From NCBI GenBank assembly GCA_022447185.1, contig JAKVAY010000037.1, positions 1 through 64,000 on the forward strand: a stretch of 64,000 bases of DNA, given 5' to 3'. The DNA is from Fuerstiella sp. GTDB lineage: Bacteria; Planctomycetota; Planctomycetia; Planctomycetales; Planctomycetaceae. Below are positions 1-8,373 of the stretch, in pieces (positions within the stretch are counted from its first letter, which is position 1; every line of letters starts with the position of its first letter). A program made the translations under genes and the position numbers. The notes beneath the pieces are model-generated. The model was not told the DNA's origin, made no database searches, and worked only from the letters and a program-made list of their open reading frames with translations.

Positions 1-64
1 GGCACAGAAGCTGGTTGTTCGACTTCGAGTGTTCTCAGTTTCAAATCAAGGAACAAAATAAACC

Positions 65-877
65 ATGAGCAGTCTGCTCAAGATCAGTGATTTGCACGTC
101 TCGGTGGCAGACACCCCGATTCTGCGTGGTGTGAACATGGAAATCCGTCAGGGCGAGATTCATGCTCTGATGGGACCAAATGGATCAGGAAAAAGTACTC
201 TGGCGTACGCCTTGGCCGGTCACCCTCACTACGCGGTGACTGATGGTTCAATCGAAGTCGACGGTGTGAATGTCACCGAACTGGCTCCGGACGATCGAGC
301 TCGAATGGGATTGTTCCTGGCATTTCAGTATCCGGTCGTCATTCCTGGTGTAAAGGTTGCAGATTTCATTCGGCATGCGATCAGCAATGTGCGCAATCCG
401 GACCGTAAAGAAGGCGAAGGCCTGATACCCATGCGGGAATATCGGAAAGAAATCCGCGCCCGTATGGATGAGCTCAACATGGATCCCGAATTCGCGCGTC
501 GGTATCTGAATGATGGATTTTCCGGAGGCGAAAAGAAACGCATGGAAATCCTGCAGATGGCCATGCTGCGGCCAAAGTTCGCTGTTCTGGACGAAACCGA
601 CAGTGGACTGGACAGTGACGCGGTACGCGTTGTCAGTGAAGGTCTGGCAAAACTGTCCGGCCCTGACATGGGGGTCCTGATCATCACACATCACGAACGA
701 TTACTGGAGTTTAATCCACCTCAATACACGCATGTCATGCTCGGTGGCCGGATTGTCGAAACTGGCGATGCGGAACTTGCTCATGACCTGCATGCCAATG
801 GATATGCAGCCATTCGGGAGCGACATCCCGATGCTGCAGCCGATAACACCATAGCCGAAGAAGCAGCAACCGTGTGA
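65..877 (+). CDS. sufC: Fe-S cluster assembly ATPase SufC
   Basis: ABC-type ATPase of the SUF iron-sulfur assembly machinery; it acts in the cytosol with SufB and SufD and powers the conformational change of the scaffold. The 270 residues show the Walker A motif GPNGSGKS (about residues 37-44), the signature FSGGEKKR (about 152-159) and Walker B FAVLDETDSGLD (from about 172), with the E-T-D-S-G-L-D wording typical of SufC. Length is slightly above the usual 250 because of a short Ala/Asp-rich C-terminal tail. The start ATG follows a purine-rich AAGGAACAA stretch. sufB and sufD follow on the same strand, so this is very probably the first visible gene of a suf operon; only 64 bases upstream are in the window, so earlier genes cannot be excluded. 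Confidence 0.97.
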   Translation: MSSLLKISDLHVSVADTPILRGVNMEIRQGEIHALMGPNGSGKSTLAYALAGHPHYAVTDGSIEVDGVNVTELAPDDRARMGLFLAFQYPVVIPGVKVADFIRHAISNVRNPDRKEGEGLIPMREYRKEIRARMDELNMDPEFARRYLNDGFSGGEKKRMEILQMAMLRPKFAVLDETDSGLDSDAVRVVSEGLAKLSGPDMGVLIITHHERLLEFNPPQYTHVMLGGRIVETGDAELAHDLHANGYAAIRERHPDAAADNTIAEEAATV

Positions 878-980
878 CGTTACCACAGGATTGGAACACT
901 GAGTCAACTCCGGGGTCCGCAACGCGGACCAGTTCATCCGGAACGATCCCTGCAGCGGACCTCACGATAAAGATTCAACC

Positions 981-2396
981 ATGAGTACAGACGCCCCCGC
1001 CAGATCTGAAGTCGAAATGGGTGACTACCAGTACGGCTTTCATGACTCCACCGACAACTACGAATTCAAGAGCCGCAAGGGACTGGACGCGGAAGTCGTT
1101 GCGCAGATTTCTGAGATGAAGAACGAACCTGCCTGGATGCGGGAGTTTCGTCTGCGGTCACTGAAAATTTTCCAGTCGAGACCGATGCCAAGCTGGGGCG
1201 GCGATATGGCGGATCTCGATTTCAACGACATTTTCTATTACATGAAAGCCGCAAAGGAACAGGGCCGCAGCTGGGACGATGTCCCCGACGACATTCGCAA
1301 AACCTATGACCGTCTCGGCATCCCGGAAGCTGAAAAGAAGTACCTGTCCGGAGTGAAGGCTCAGTACGAATCTGAAGTCGTGTACGGCAGCCTGAAGGAA
1401 GATCTGGCAAAACAGGGTGTTCTGTTCACGGACACAGATTCGGCTCTTCGTGACCATCCGGAGATCTTTCGGGAGTATTTTTCAACCATTATCCCTCCGG
1501 AAGACAACAAGTTCGCCGCCCTGAACAGTGCTGTGTGGTCCGGAGGATCATTTATCTATGTACCACCTGGCGTGAATATCGAATTTCCGCTGCAGGCGTA
1601 CTTCCGCATCAACAGTCAGAACATGGGACAGTTCGAGCGGACACTGATCATCGTCGACGAAGGAGCATCTGCGCACTATGTAGAAGGTTGCACAGCTCCG
1701 ACATACAGCAGTGACAGCCTGCACAGTGCCGTTGTCGAAATTGTCGTGAAGAAGGGCGGACGATTCCGCTACACAACAATTCAAAACTGGTCGAACAACG
1801 TGTACAACCTGGTCACTAAACGTGCAATGGCGTATCGCGATGCGTTGATGGAATGGGTCGACGGAAACCTCGGCAGTAAGCTGACGATGAAATATCCGGC
1901 GATCTACCTGATGGAATCCGGTGCCCGAGGAGAAACACTCTCAATCGCTTTCTCCGGTGCGGGTCAGCATCAGGACGCCGGCGCCAAAATGGTGCATTGT
2001 GCTCCCAACACGAGTAGTCGCATTATCAGCAAGAGTATCAGTAAAGACGGCGGTCGCAGCAGCTATCGCGGACTGGTCAAAGTAGAAGACGGCGCCAGTC
2101 AGTGCAGGAGCAATGTTGTGTGCGATGCATTGATTCTTGATCCTGCCAGCAAGAGTGACACATACCCTTACATCGAAGTCGAAGAGCAGGACGTGGCTAT
2201 CGAACACGAAGCCAGCGTAAGCAGAATTGCAGAAGAACAGCTGTTCTACCTGATGAGTCGTGGTCTGAGCGAAGCCGAAGCCAGCGCCATGATTGTGACA
2301 GGATTCATTGAGCCGCTGGTAAAAGAACTGCCAATGGAATACGCGGTTGAAATGAACCGGCTGATCGAGCTGCAAATGGAAGGTAGTGTTGGCTGA
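981..2396 (+). CDS. sufB: Fe-S cluster assembly scaffold protein SufB
   Basis: Scaffold subunit of the SufBCD complex, on which nascent Fe-S clusters are built. The 471-residue protein is normal length and carries the family's beta-helix core, the Q-N-W-S-N-N-V-Y-N region, the Cys-bearing segment [14 protein letters not shown] near residue 375, and the C-terminal [17 protein letters not shown] block shared with SufD. The ATG start gives the usual SufB N-terminus reading into YQYGFHD. It lies 103 bases after sufC and 21 bases before sufD, consistent with one transcript. No anomaly is visible. Confidence 0.97.
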   Translation: MSTDAPARSEVEMGDYQYGFHDSTDNYEFKSRKGLDAEVVAQISEMKNEPAWMREFRLRSLKIFQSRPMPSWGGDMADLDFNDIFYYMKAAKEQGRSWDDVPDDIRKTYDRLGIPEAEKKYLSGVKAQYESEVVYGSLKEDLAKQGVLFTDTDSALRDHPEIFREYFSTIIPPEDNKFAALNSAVWSGGSFIYVPPGVNIEFPLQAYFRINSQNMGQFERTLIIVDEGASAHYVEGCTAPTYSSDSLHSAVVEIVVKKGGRFRYTTIQNWSNNVYNLVTKRAMAYRDALMEWVDGNLGSKLTMKYPAIYLMESGARGETLSIAFSGAGQHQDAGAKMVHCAPNTSSRIISKSISKDGGRSSYRGLVKVEDGASQCRSNVVCDALILDPASKSDTYPYIEVEEQDVAIEHEASVSRIAEEQLFYLMSRGLSEAEASAMIVTGFIEPLVKELPMEYAVEMNRLIELQMEGSVG

Positions 2397-2417
2397 TGCC
2401 GACAAAACAGAATCATC

Positions 2418-3752
2418 ATGGCTGTCGCAACACTTAACATTTCCCGATCAGGATTCGATGCTGAAGTCTTCGAGCAGTTTCTCGCCACGCGAAACGAAGC
2501 TGTCTGGATGACCGACGCCCGACGGACCGCATACGCAGCATATGAACAACTGCTGGCTGAAGAGCTGAATCCCGAGGAATTCAAACGACTTGACCTGCGA
2601 GTCTTCAATGCCGCAAAATTTCGACCTTCGACTAAGCCACATGATGCGTCCGCGGTGTCCACGCTGCTTGCAGACAAGACGGAATACGGCGGCCGCATTG
2701 TTCATGTCGACGGCCACACCACCCACTCAGAACTGCTGAATGAAATTTCATCGCAAGGGGTGCTCTTTGGTGACCTGCATACGCTGCTGACAGAAAACCG
2801 TGAACTGCTTGAACCATATTTTCTCAAGCAGGCGGTCAAGCCGGATTCTGATCGGTTTTCCGCATGGCACGCCGCATTCTGGACCGGCGGGACCCTGCTG
2901 TATGTTCCCAAGGGTGTTGAAGTTGATTTGCCGCTTCACAGCCTGATTGCCCACAGCAAAGACGGTGTTGCGGACTTTGGTCATACATTGATCATCGTCG
3001 AGGATGAAGCGCGAGCCACGTTACTGGAAGAAACAACATCTGCCACCGCTGACGTCAGCGCCCTTCATGTTGGCTGCGTTGAATTGATTGTCGGAAGACA
3101 CGCCAGCTTGCGCTACGTTCAGCTGCAAAACTGGAATCAGAACTCATGGCACTTTGCTCATCAGGCCGGCAATGTCAACAACTCCGGTTCGCTCCAGTGG
3201 ACGGTCGTGGGCCTGGGTGGCAAGCTGAGCCACATTCATCAGGACGTCAATCTCCAGGGACGGAGTTCCACCGCGGAAGTCAACGGTGTCACATTTGCCA
3301 TCGATCGCCAGAAGGTCTCTTATTACACGCAGCAACACCACCAGGCTCAGGGAACTCACAGCGACCTGCTGTACAAAGAAGTCCTGCGGGATGAGTCACG
3401 AGTCATCTGGCGCGGAATGATCAAAGTTGATGAAGCGGCTCAGCAGACGGACGGTTATCAGCGCAGCGACGCGCTGATGCTAAGCACAAACGCTCGTTGT
3501 GACAGTATTCCCGGACTGGAAATCGAAGCGGACGACGTGCGCTGCACTCACGGAGCGACAACAGGCCGCGTCGACGAAGAACAAATTTTTTACGCTCAAA
3601 GCCGAGGCATCAGCCAAAAAGAAGCCATGCACATCATCGTGGAGGGCTTCTTCCAGCAGATCTACGACCGCATTCCAATTGAAGTTGTGCGCGAAACACT
3701 CAGTCGAGCCGTTCAGGCCAAACTGGGGATTGAGACTGTTGCAAACCTCTGA
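2418..3752 (+). CDS. sufD: Fe-S cluster assembly protein SufD
   Basis: Partner of SufB in the SufBCD scaffold complex. The 444 residues contain the SufB/SufD core domain, with GVLFGDLHTLL in the N-terminal half, the block DDVRCTHGATTGRVDEEQ containing the conserved His, then FYAQSRGISQKEA near the C-terminus. Overall similarity to the upstream SufB reflects the known paralogy. It starts 21 bases after sufB. No sufS cysteine desulfurase or sufU follows: the next gene belongs to a different function and is separated by a strong hairpin, so the desulfurase must be encoded elsewhere or upstream of the window. Confidence 0.95.
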   Translation: MAVATLNISRSGFDAEVFEQFLATRNEAVWMTDARRTAYAAYEQLLAEELNPEEFKRLDLRVFNAAKFRPSTKPHDASAVSTLLADKTEYGGRIVHVDGHTTHSELLNEISSQGVLFGDLHTLLTENRELLEPYFLKQAVKPDSDRFSAWHAAFWTGGTLLYVPKGVEVDLPLHSLIAHSKDGVADFGHTLIIVEDEARATLLEETTSATADVSALHVGCVELIVGRHASLRYVQLQNWNQNSWHFAHQAGNVNNSGSLQWTVVGLGGKLSHIHQDVNLQGRSSTAEVNGVTFAIDRQKVSYYTQQHHQAQGTHSDLLYKEVLRDESRVIWRGMIKVDEAAQQTDGYQRSDALMLSTNARCDSIPGLEIEADDVRCTHGATTGRVDEEQIFYAQSRGISQKEAMHIIVEGFFQQIYDRIPIEVVRETLSRAVQAKLGIETVANL

Positions 3753-3832
3753 ACCAAACGGAGTAAGGTGAGCGAAATCGCGACGGATTCGTATTCATAC
3801 GAACACCATTGATTCTGACATCAAATTCAGCC

Positions 3833-3865
3833 ATCACCCCGACTGCAATCTGCAGTCGGGGTGAT
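3833..3865 (+). terminator. Perfect 15-bp hairpin after sufD
   Basis: ATCACCCCGACTGCA (3833-3847) and its exact reverse complement (3851-3865) are separated by a 3-base loop, 80 bases after the sufD stop. The stem is G/C-rich and perfect, but no T-run follows, so it is either a terminator lacking a U-tract or an mRNA-stabilising 3' structure. It marks the end of the suf unit and precedes the next start by 47 bases. Confidence 0.6.
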
Positions 3866-3912
3866 TACGTGACACAGACCGTGTTTGTGCTTCTTCAACC
3901 AGGTCAGGTTGC

Positions 3913-4797
3913 ATGACAGATCAGATCGAACACGATTTCCGACAGGTCAATCCCACGGACGTGGCCACTCAGTTTATCACCACCAGCACCATTGAAATCA
4001 TCGACGGCTTCACGCCTTCCGGCTCACTCCAGCACGTGCTGTTCGACTTCGACGGCACGCTTAGCCTCGTCCGCGAAGGCTGGACAGAGGTCATGGTACC
4101 AATGATGGTGGAATACCTCATCGAGACTGACACAGATGAAACGCCCGAACATCTGTCGGGTATCTGTTCCGAATTCGTTATGCAACTCACCGGTAAACAG
4201 ACAATCTATCAGATGATGCGACTGGCAGCAGAAATCAAAAAACGTGGAGGGAAGCCACTGGAGCCCCCTGCGTATAAACATGAATATCACACGCGACTGA
4301 TGCAACGCATCGAGTCCCGCCGGGAACAGCTGCGGTCCGGCCAGACAGCCCCGATAAAAATGGTCGTGCCAGGCAGTTTTGAATTGCTCAATCAGCTGCG
4401 CGACCACAATGTTCAAATGTATCTGGCCAGCGGAACGGATGAGCAGTATGTTCGCGAAGAAGTCGAACTGTTGAAACTGGGCGAATACTTTGGACCTCAC
4501 ATTTACGGTGCTCAGGAAGACTACAGATCCTTCTCCAAAGCCCAGGTAATTCAAAGGATTCTGAAGGAAAACTGTGTCGATGGGACGACTCTTCTGGGCT
4601 TTGGTGACGGATACGTTGAAATCCAGAATGTCCGCGATGTCGGTGGCACGGCAGTCGCTGTTGCCAGTGACGAAACAGAGCGCAGTGGCAGACCGGATGC
4701 GTGGAAGCGTGAGAGATTGATTGCAGCCGGGGCTCATGCTGTGGTTCCCGACTATCAGGATGCCAGCCGTTTAGTCGAATGGTTGTGGAACATTTGA
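3913..4797 (+). CDS. HAD-superfamily hydrolase (phosphatase)
   Basis: Predicted cytosolic phosphatase of the haloacid dehalogenase superfamily. Motif I is LFDFDGT, with the nucleophile at D45 and the general acid at D47. A helical cap follows, then the motif II-like ASGTD, a Lys in the FSKAQVI region and motif IV GFGDGYVEI. At 294 residues it is somewhat longer than phosphoglycolate phosphatases because of an N-terminal extension of about 35 residues. It is followed after 14 bases by a deoxyhypusine-synthase-like gene and then a PfkB sugar kinase, so its substrate is probably a sugar phosphate or related metabolite in the same pathway. The substrate cannot be read from the sequence. Confidence 0.85.
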   Translation: MTDQIEHDFRQVNPTDVATQFITTSTIEIIDGFTPSGSLQHVLFDFDGTLSLVREGWTEVMVPMMVEYLIETDTDETPEHLSGICSEFVMQLTGKQTIYQMMRLAAEIKKRGGKPLEPPAYKHEYHTRLMQRIESRREQLRSGQTAPIKMVVPGSFELLNQLRDHNVQMYLASGTDEQYVREEVELLKLGEYFGPHIYGAQEDYRSFSKAQVIQRILKENCVDGTTLLGFGDGYVEIQNVRDVGGTAVAVASDETERSGRPDAWKRERLIAAGAHAVVPDYQDASRLVEWLWNI

Positions 4798-4811
4798 CAG
4801 GAAATAAAAAA

Positions 4812-5924
4812 ATGCCACACCCGCAACTGGACCGTTTCCAGGTTCGTATGGCCTCGTTGACCACTCGCACGAACAAAAAACATATCGAACACGATCACGT
4901 TTCACCGGATGATCCCTGTCCGGAGCTTTCCGATTCCGCACAATGTCTGCTTGCGGACACTGTTCAACGGATTCAAAACGCGCGAGCCGCCGACCGCCCT
5001 GTGGTTGCAGCCTTTGGTGCCCACGCAATCAAAAACGGGCTGGGCCCCGTATTTCTGCGACTGATTGAACAGGGCTGGTTCACACATTTGGCCACCAACG
5101 GCGCCGGCGTCATCCATGACTGGGAATTTGCCTGGCAGGGACAGAGTTGCGAACACGTCGGCCCCATGGTCAACGAAGGAAAGTTTGGTAACTGGCAGGA
5201 AACTGGTTTCAACATCAATCTGGCACTCAACATCGGAGCATTCGAAGGCCGAGGCTACGGAGAATCTGTCGGAGCGATGATCGAAAACGAGGGCCTTGAT
5301 ATCCCAGCTGCAACCGATCTCGAAGACCTGATCCGATGTCAGACTTCATTCGATCCACATCAGGTGGCCGCTGCCGCTGATCTGCTGGGGATCATTAAAA
5401 CATTCCGTCTGGGTGCCGGACGTCTCGAAATCCCTCATCCGTGGAAGCGGTACAGTGTCCAGGCAGGAGCATTTCGCCAGGGGGTACCATTTACCAGTCA
5501 TCCAATGATTGGCCACGACATCATCTACAATCATCCCATGAATCACTGTGCTGCACTGGGGCGGACTGCACAACGCGACTTCCTGACGTATGCACAAAGC
5601 ATCAGCCGACTGGATGGCGGAGTGTATCTGTCGATCGGATCCGCTGTGATGAGTCCCATGATCTTTGAAAAATCTCTGTCCATGTCGCAAAATCTGGCAA
5701 TCCAGGATGGGGGACACATGGATGGTCATTACATTCTGGTAAGCGATCTGGCCAAATCAACATGGGACTGGAGCCAGGGGGAGCCGCCCGAAAATGATCC
5801 AGCCTACTATCTGCGGTACAATAAATCGTTCAGCCGAATGGGCGGTACGATGCGATATCTTGAAGCGGATAACCGAGACCTGTTGCTGAATCTTGTGCAT
5901 CAGCTGGGAGAACCGGCGCCGTGA
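4812..5924 (+). CDS. Deoxyhypusine-synthase-like protein, unknown substrate
   Basis: About 370 residues from the ATG at 4812, chosen over a GTG at 4779 that would overlap the previous gene. The middle of the protein has GAHAIKNGLGP, then LATNGAGVIHDWEFAWQG, followed by a G-K-F-G-N-W-Q-E-T-G segment. This arrangement recalls the NAD-binding core of deoxyhypusine-synthase-like proteins, which in bacteria without hypusine have other or unknown roles. No signal peptide or membrane segment is seen. It sits between a HAD phosphatase (14-base gap) and a PfkB kinase (4-base GTGA overlap), so it is almost certainly cotranslated with them. The family link is from memory and tentative; the reality of the gene is not in doubt. 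Confidence 0.6.
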   Translation: MPHPQLDRFQVRMASLTTRTNKKHIEHDHVSPDDPCPELSDSAQCLLADTVQRIQNARAADRPVVAAFGAHAIKNGLGPVFLRLIEQGWFTHLATNGAGVIHDWEFAWQGQSCEHVGPMVNEGKFGNWQETGFNINLALNIGAFEGRGYGESVGAMIENEGLDIPAATDLEDLIRCQTSFDPHQVAAAADLLGIIKTFRLGAGRLEIPHPWKRYSVQAGAFRQGVPFTSHPMIGHDIIYNHPMNHCAALGRTAQRDFLTYAQSISRLDGGVYLSIGSAVMSPMIFEKSLSMSQNLAIQDGGHMDGHYILVSDLAKSTWDWSQGEPPENDPAYYLRYNKSFSRMGGTMRYLEADNRDLLLNLVHQLGEPAP

Positions 5925-6967
5925 ATTCGCTGCTGAGTCCGGATCGTCTGAAAGCACTGACTGAACGTTTTTCCACCTGTCGCATTGCTGTGGTGGGCGA
6001 CTTCTTTCTGGACAAATATCTGGACATTGATCCGCACCTCGAAGAACCAAGTGTGGAGACCGGCAAGCCAGCCCACCAGGTGTCGTCGGTTCGTTGTTTT
6101 CCAGGTGCAGCCGGTACTGTTGTGTCGAACCTGAGTGCACTGGGTGTGGGAACACTGCATGCCGTTGGGTTCTCGGGTGAAGACGGTGAAGCGTGGGAGC
6201 TGCGACAGGGCCTTGCGGCGATACAATGTTCAACGGAACACCTGCACGTCACGCCCGGTCGATTCACTCCAACCTATACCAAGCCACGCAACATGCATGT
6301 CAGCGGGCTGGACGGAGAATATTCGCGAATCGACATCAAAAATCGTCATACAACTCCAATAGAGACGGAACATGCGATCATCGCATCGATGACAGCCCTG
6401 GTCTCTGAAGTGGATGCTGTGATCGTCATGGATCAGGTGGAAGCCCGAAATTGTGGAGCTGTCACAACGACCGTTCGGGAACATCTCGCGATGCTGGCTG
6501 AAAACAACCTGAATGTGGTCTTTTGGGCCGACAGCAGACGCCGCATTCGCGAGTATCGAAACGTCATCACTAAACCAAACGAATTTGAATTGACAGGCAA
6601 TGATGATCCTCTGCCTGGAGATACGGTCGATGCAGCCGAATTACAGAGTGCTGCCGCTCAGCTGCGCAGGGAAACCGGTGCACCGGTCTTCGCAACCTGT
6701 GGCGCCAATGGAATTTTTGTGACTGATCCGGAATGGACAGCCGTTCCTGCCATTCGACTGACGGGTGAAATCGACACCACAGGTGCGGGTGACAGCGCGA
6801 CCGCAGGATGTGTGCTCGCGTTGTGTTCGGGAGCGACGTGTGCACAGGCGGCAGTGGTCGGCAATCTCGTCGCATCAATCACAGTACAGCAACTGGCCAC
6901 AACCGGCACGGCCACTTCAGCTCAACTCGAACCCTGCCTTCAAACCTGGCTGAAACAAAACGGTTGA
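5921..6967 (+). CDS. PfkB-family carbohydrate kinase (RfaE-like)
   Basis: Predicted cytosolic sugar kinase, closest in feel to the kinase half of RfaE/HldE (heptose-7-phosphate kinase). Residues 20-35 give the GDFFLDKY entry strand with the acceptor-site Asp. The C-terminal signature DTTGAGDSATAG starts near residue 285 and carries the catalytic Asp and the anion hole. The 348 residues have no nucleotidyltransferase half. Start is a GTG that overlaps the stop of the upstream gene as GTGA, a sign of translational coupling. Together with the HAD phosphatase two genes upstream it could make a phosphorylation/dephosphorylation route for a sugar such as a heptose; the substrate is inference only. 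Confidence 0.82.
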   Translation: MNSLLSPDRLKALTERFSTCRIAVVGDFFLDKYLDIDPHLEEPSVETGKPAHQVSSVRCFPGAAGTVVSNLSALGVGTLHAVGFSGEDGEAWELRQGLAAIQCSTEHLHVTPGRFTPTYTKPRNMHVSGLDGEYSRIDIKNRHTTPIETEHAIIASMTALVSEVDAVIVMDQVEARNCGAVTTTVREHLAMLAENNLNVVFWADSRRRIREYRNVITKPNEFELTGNDDPLPGDTVDAAELQSAAAQLRRETGAPVFATCGANGIFVTDPEWTAVPAIRLTGEIDTTGAGDSATAGCVLALCSGATCAQAAVVGNLVASITVQQLATTGTATSAQLEPCLQTWLKQNG

Positions 6968-7220
6968 TCACAGGTGTGCATGGGACGTGTGAACGGTAAG
7001 CCACGTCGACAATTGTCGCACAGGGATCTGTCAGCATTATTCAGTCGAATGGCACGACTCTGTCTCGTTTTTGTGCGGCGATGACGTCGGTATTAAAACC
7101 GAAACCTCGTATCCGACATTCGGGTAGAAGAGCCAGCGAGTTGACAAACACATCGCGAACGCGAAATTGGTCCGTAAAATCACTCGCATTCACACTTATA
7201 GCCATCAGCAACTCACTGTT

Positions 7221-8219
7221 ATGAAATGCCTGACACTCAATGCCATTAAGTCACCTCTCCAACTGGAAGAACGTCCCGACCTGATGCCAGGACCTGGCGA
7301 AGTCGTCGTACAGGTCAAAGCGGCTGCCCTTAATCGTCGTGACTTCTGGATCACTCTGGGTATGTACCCAGGAATTGAATTGCCCTGTATTTTAGGCTCC
7401 GATGCTTCCGGGATCGTGAAGAGTTGCGGAGCAGGAGTGGATCAGTCCTGGACTGACCGGGAAATCATCTTCGATCCAGGCCTGGATTGGGGTGATAACC
7501 CCAATGTTCAGCATCCCCGCTTCAACATCATGGGTTTACCCAGGGACGGAACATTCGCAACTGAAGTGATCGTACCGGCCAGTCAGTTGTCTGCACGGCC
7601 GGAACATCTCGACTGGATCGAATCCGCCGCACTGCCACTGGCAGGAGTCACGGCCTATCGGGCCGTGTTTACACAGGGAAGTCTACAGAGCGGTGAGACA
7701 GTCCTGGTGACGGGAGTTGGCGGCGGGGTCGCAACGTTTGCCCTGCAATTCGCTGTCGCTGCTGGTGCCAACGTGTGGGTCACGTCATCTTCGTCGGCAA
7801 AGATTGACAGGGCGGTCGAACTGGGAGCTCAGGGTGGATTCGACTACAGAGACGAAGGCTGGTGGAAACAGATGGCGAAAGACGTCGGCGCACCCAACCT
7901 GATCATCGACAGTGCTGGCGGCAGCGGATACGGGGCACTGCTCAATCTGGCCGATACCGGCGGTCGTATTGTCAATTACGGAACAACCACGGGTGCACCG
8001 GAGAAACTGGATCTGTTTAAACTGTTTTGGAAACAACTCCATCTGATCGGTTCCACAATGGGATCCCCGGCAGATTTCAGGGCCATGTTAAAACTGGTCA
8101 ATGAGCACAAGTTGCGCCCCGTAGTTGATGCTGTGTTTCCACTGAAAGATGGCAATACCGCCGTCAGCCGGATGGCATCATCACCGCAGTTTGGCAAATA
8201 CGTTCTTACCAACGAATAA
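7221..8219 (+). CDS. MDR-type alcohol dehydrogenase / quinone oxidoreductase
   Basis: Member of the medium-chain dehydrogenase/reductase superfamily: an N-terminal GroES-like domain (PGPGEVVVQVKAAALNRRD, LGSDASGIV) and a C-terminal Rossmann domain with VTGVGGGVATFALQFA binding NAD(P). The Cys/His set of classical catalytic-zinc enzymes is not evident, so a zinc-independent quinone-oxidoreductase-like reductase is more likely than a true alcohol dehydrogenase. About 332 residues from ATG 7221; a TTG at 7167 would add 18 residues that do not look like family N-terminus. It stands alone on the plus strand, converging on the aldehyde dehydrogenase gene 155 bases away. Confidence 0.88.
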   Translation: MKCLTLNAIKSPLQLEERPDLMPGPGEVVVQVKAAALNRRDFWITLGMYPGIELPCILGSDASGIVKSCGAGVDQSWTDREIIFDPGLDWGDNPNVQHPRFNIMGLPRDGTFATEVIVPASQLSARPEHLDWIESAALPLAGVTAYRAVFTQGSLQSGETVLVTGVGGGVATFALQFAVAAGANVWVTSSSSAKIDRAVELGAQGGFDYRDEGWWKQMAKDVGAPNLIIDSAGGSGYGALLNLADTGGRIVNYGTTTGAPEKLDLFKLFWKQLHLIGSTMGSPADFRAMLKLVNEHKLRPVVDAVFPLKDGNTAVSRMASSPQFGKYVLTNE

Positions 8220-8373
8220 TGAATGTACATGCGTCGCCACAATGATTCACAGAACTCACATAGGAGAATTGCGGAAGCTGCCGATTCTTTGTGGCTCTCA
8301 CATCTTTTATGTGACCCTCAGGACTAAAAACGGATGACTGGGTCGGTAAAAATGGATCGTCCGTGGAAAAGCG

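Noticed and set aside
7141-7180. TTGACA box near 7141 with a TAAAAT at 7175 as a promoter for the MDR dehydrogenase
   Set aside because: The spacing is 28 bases, far from the usual 16-18, and no better -10 match lies at the right distance.
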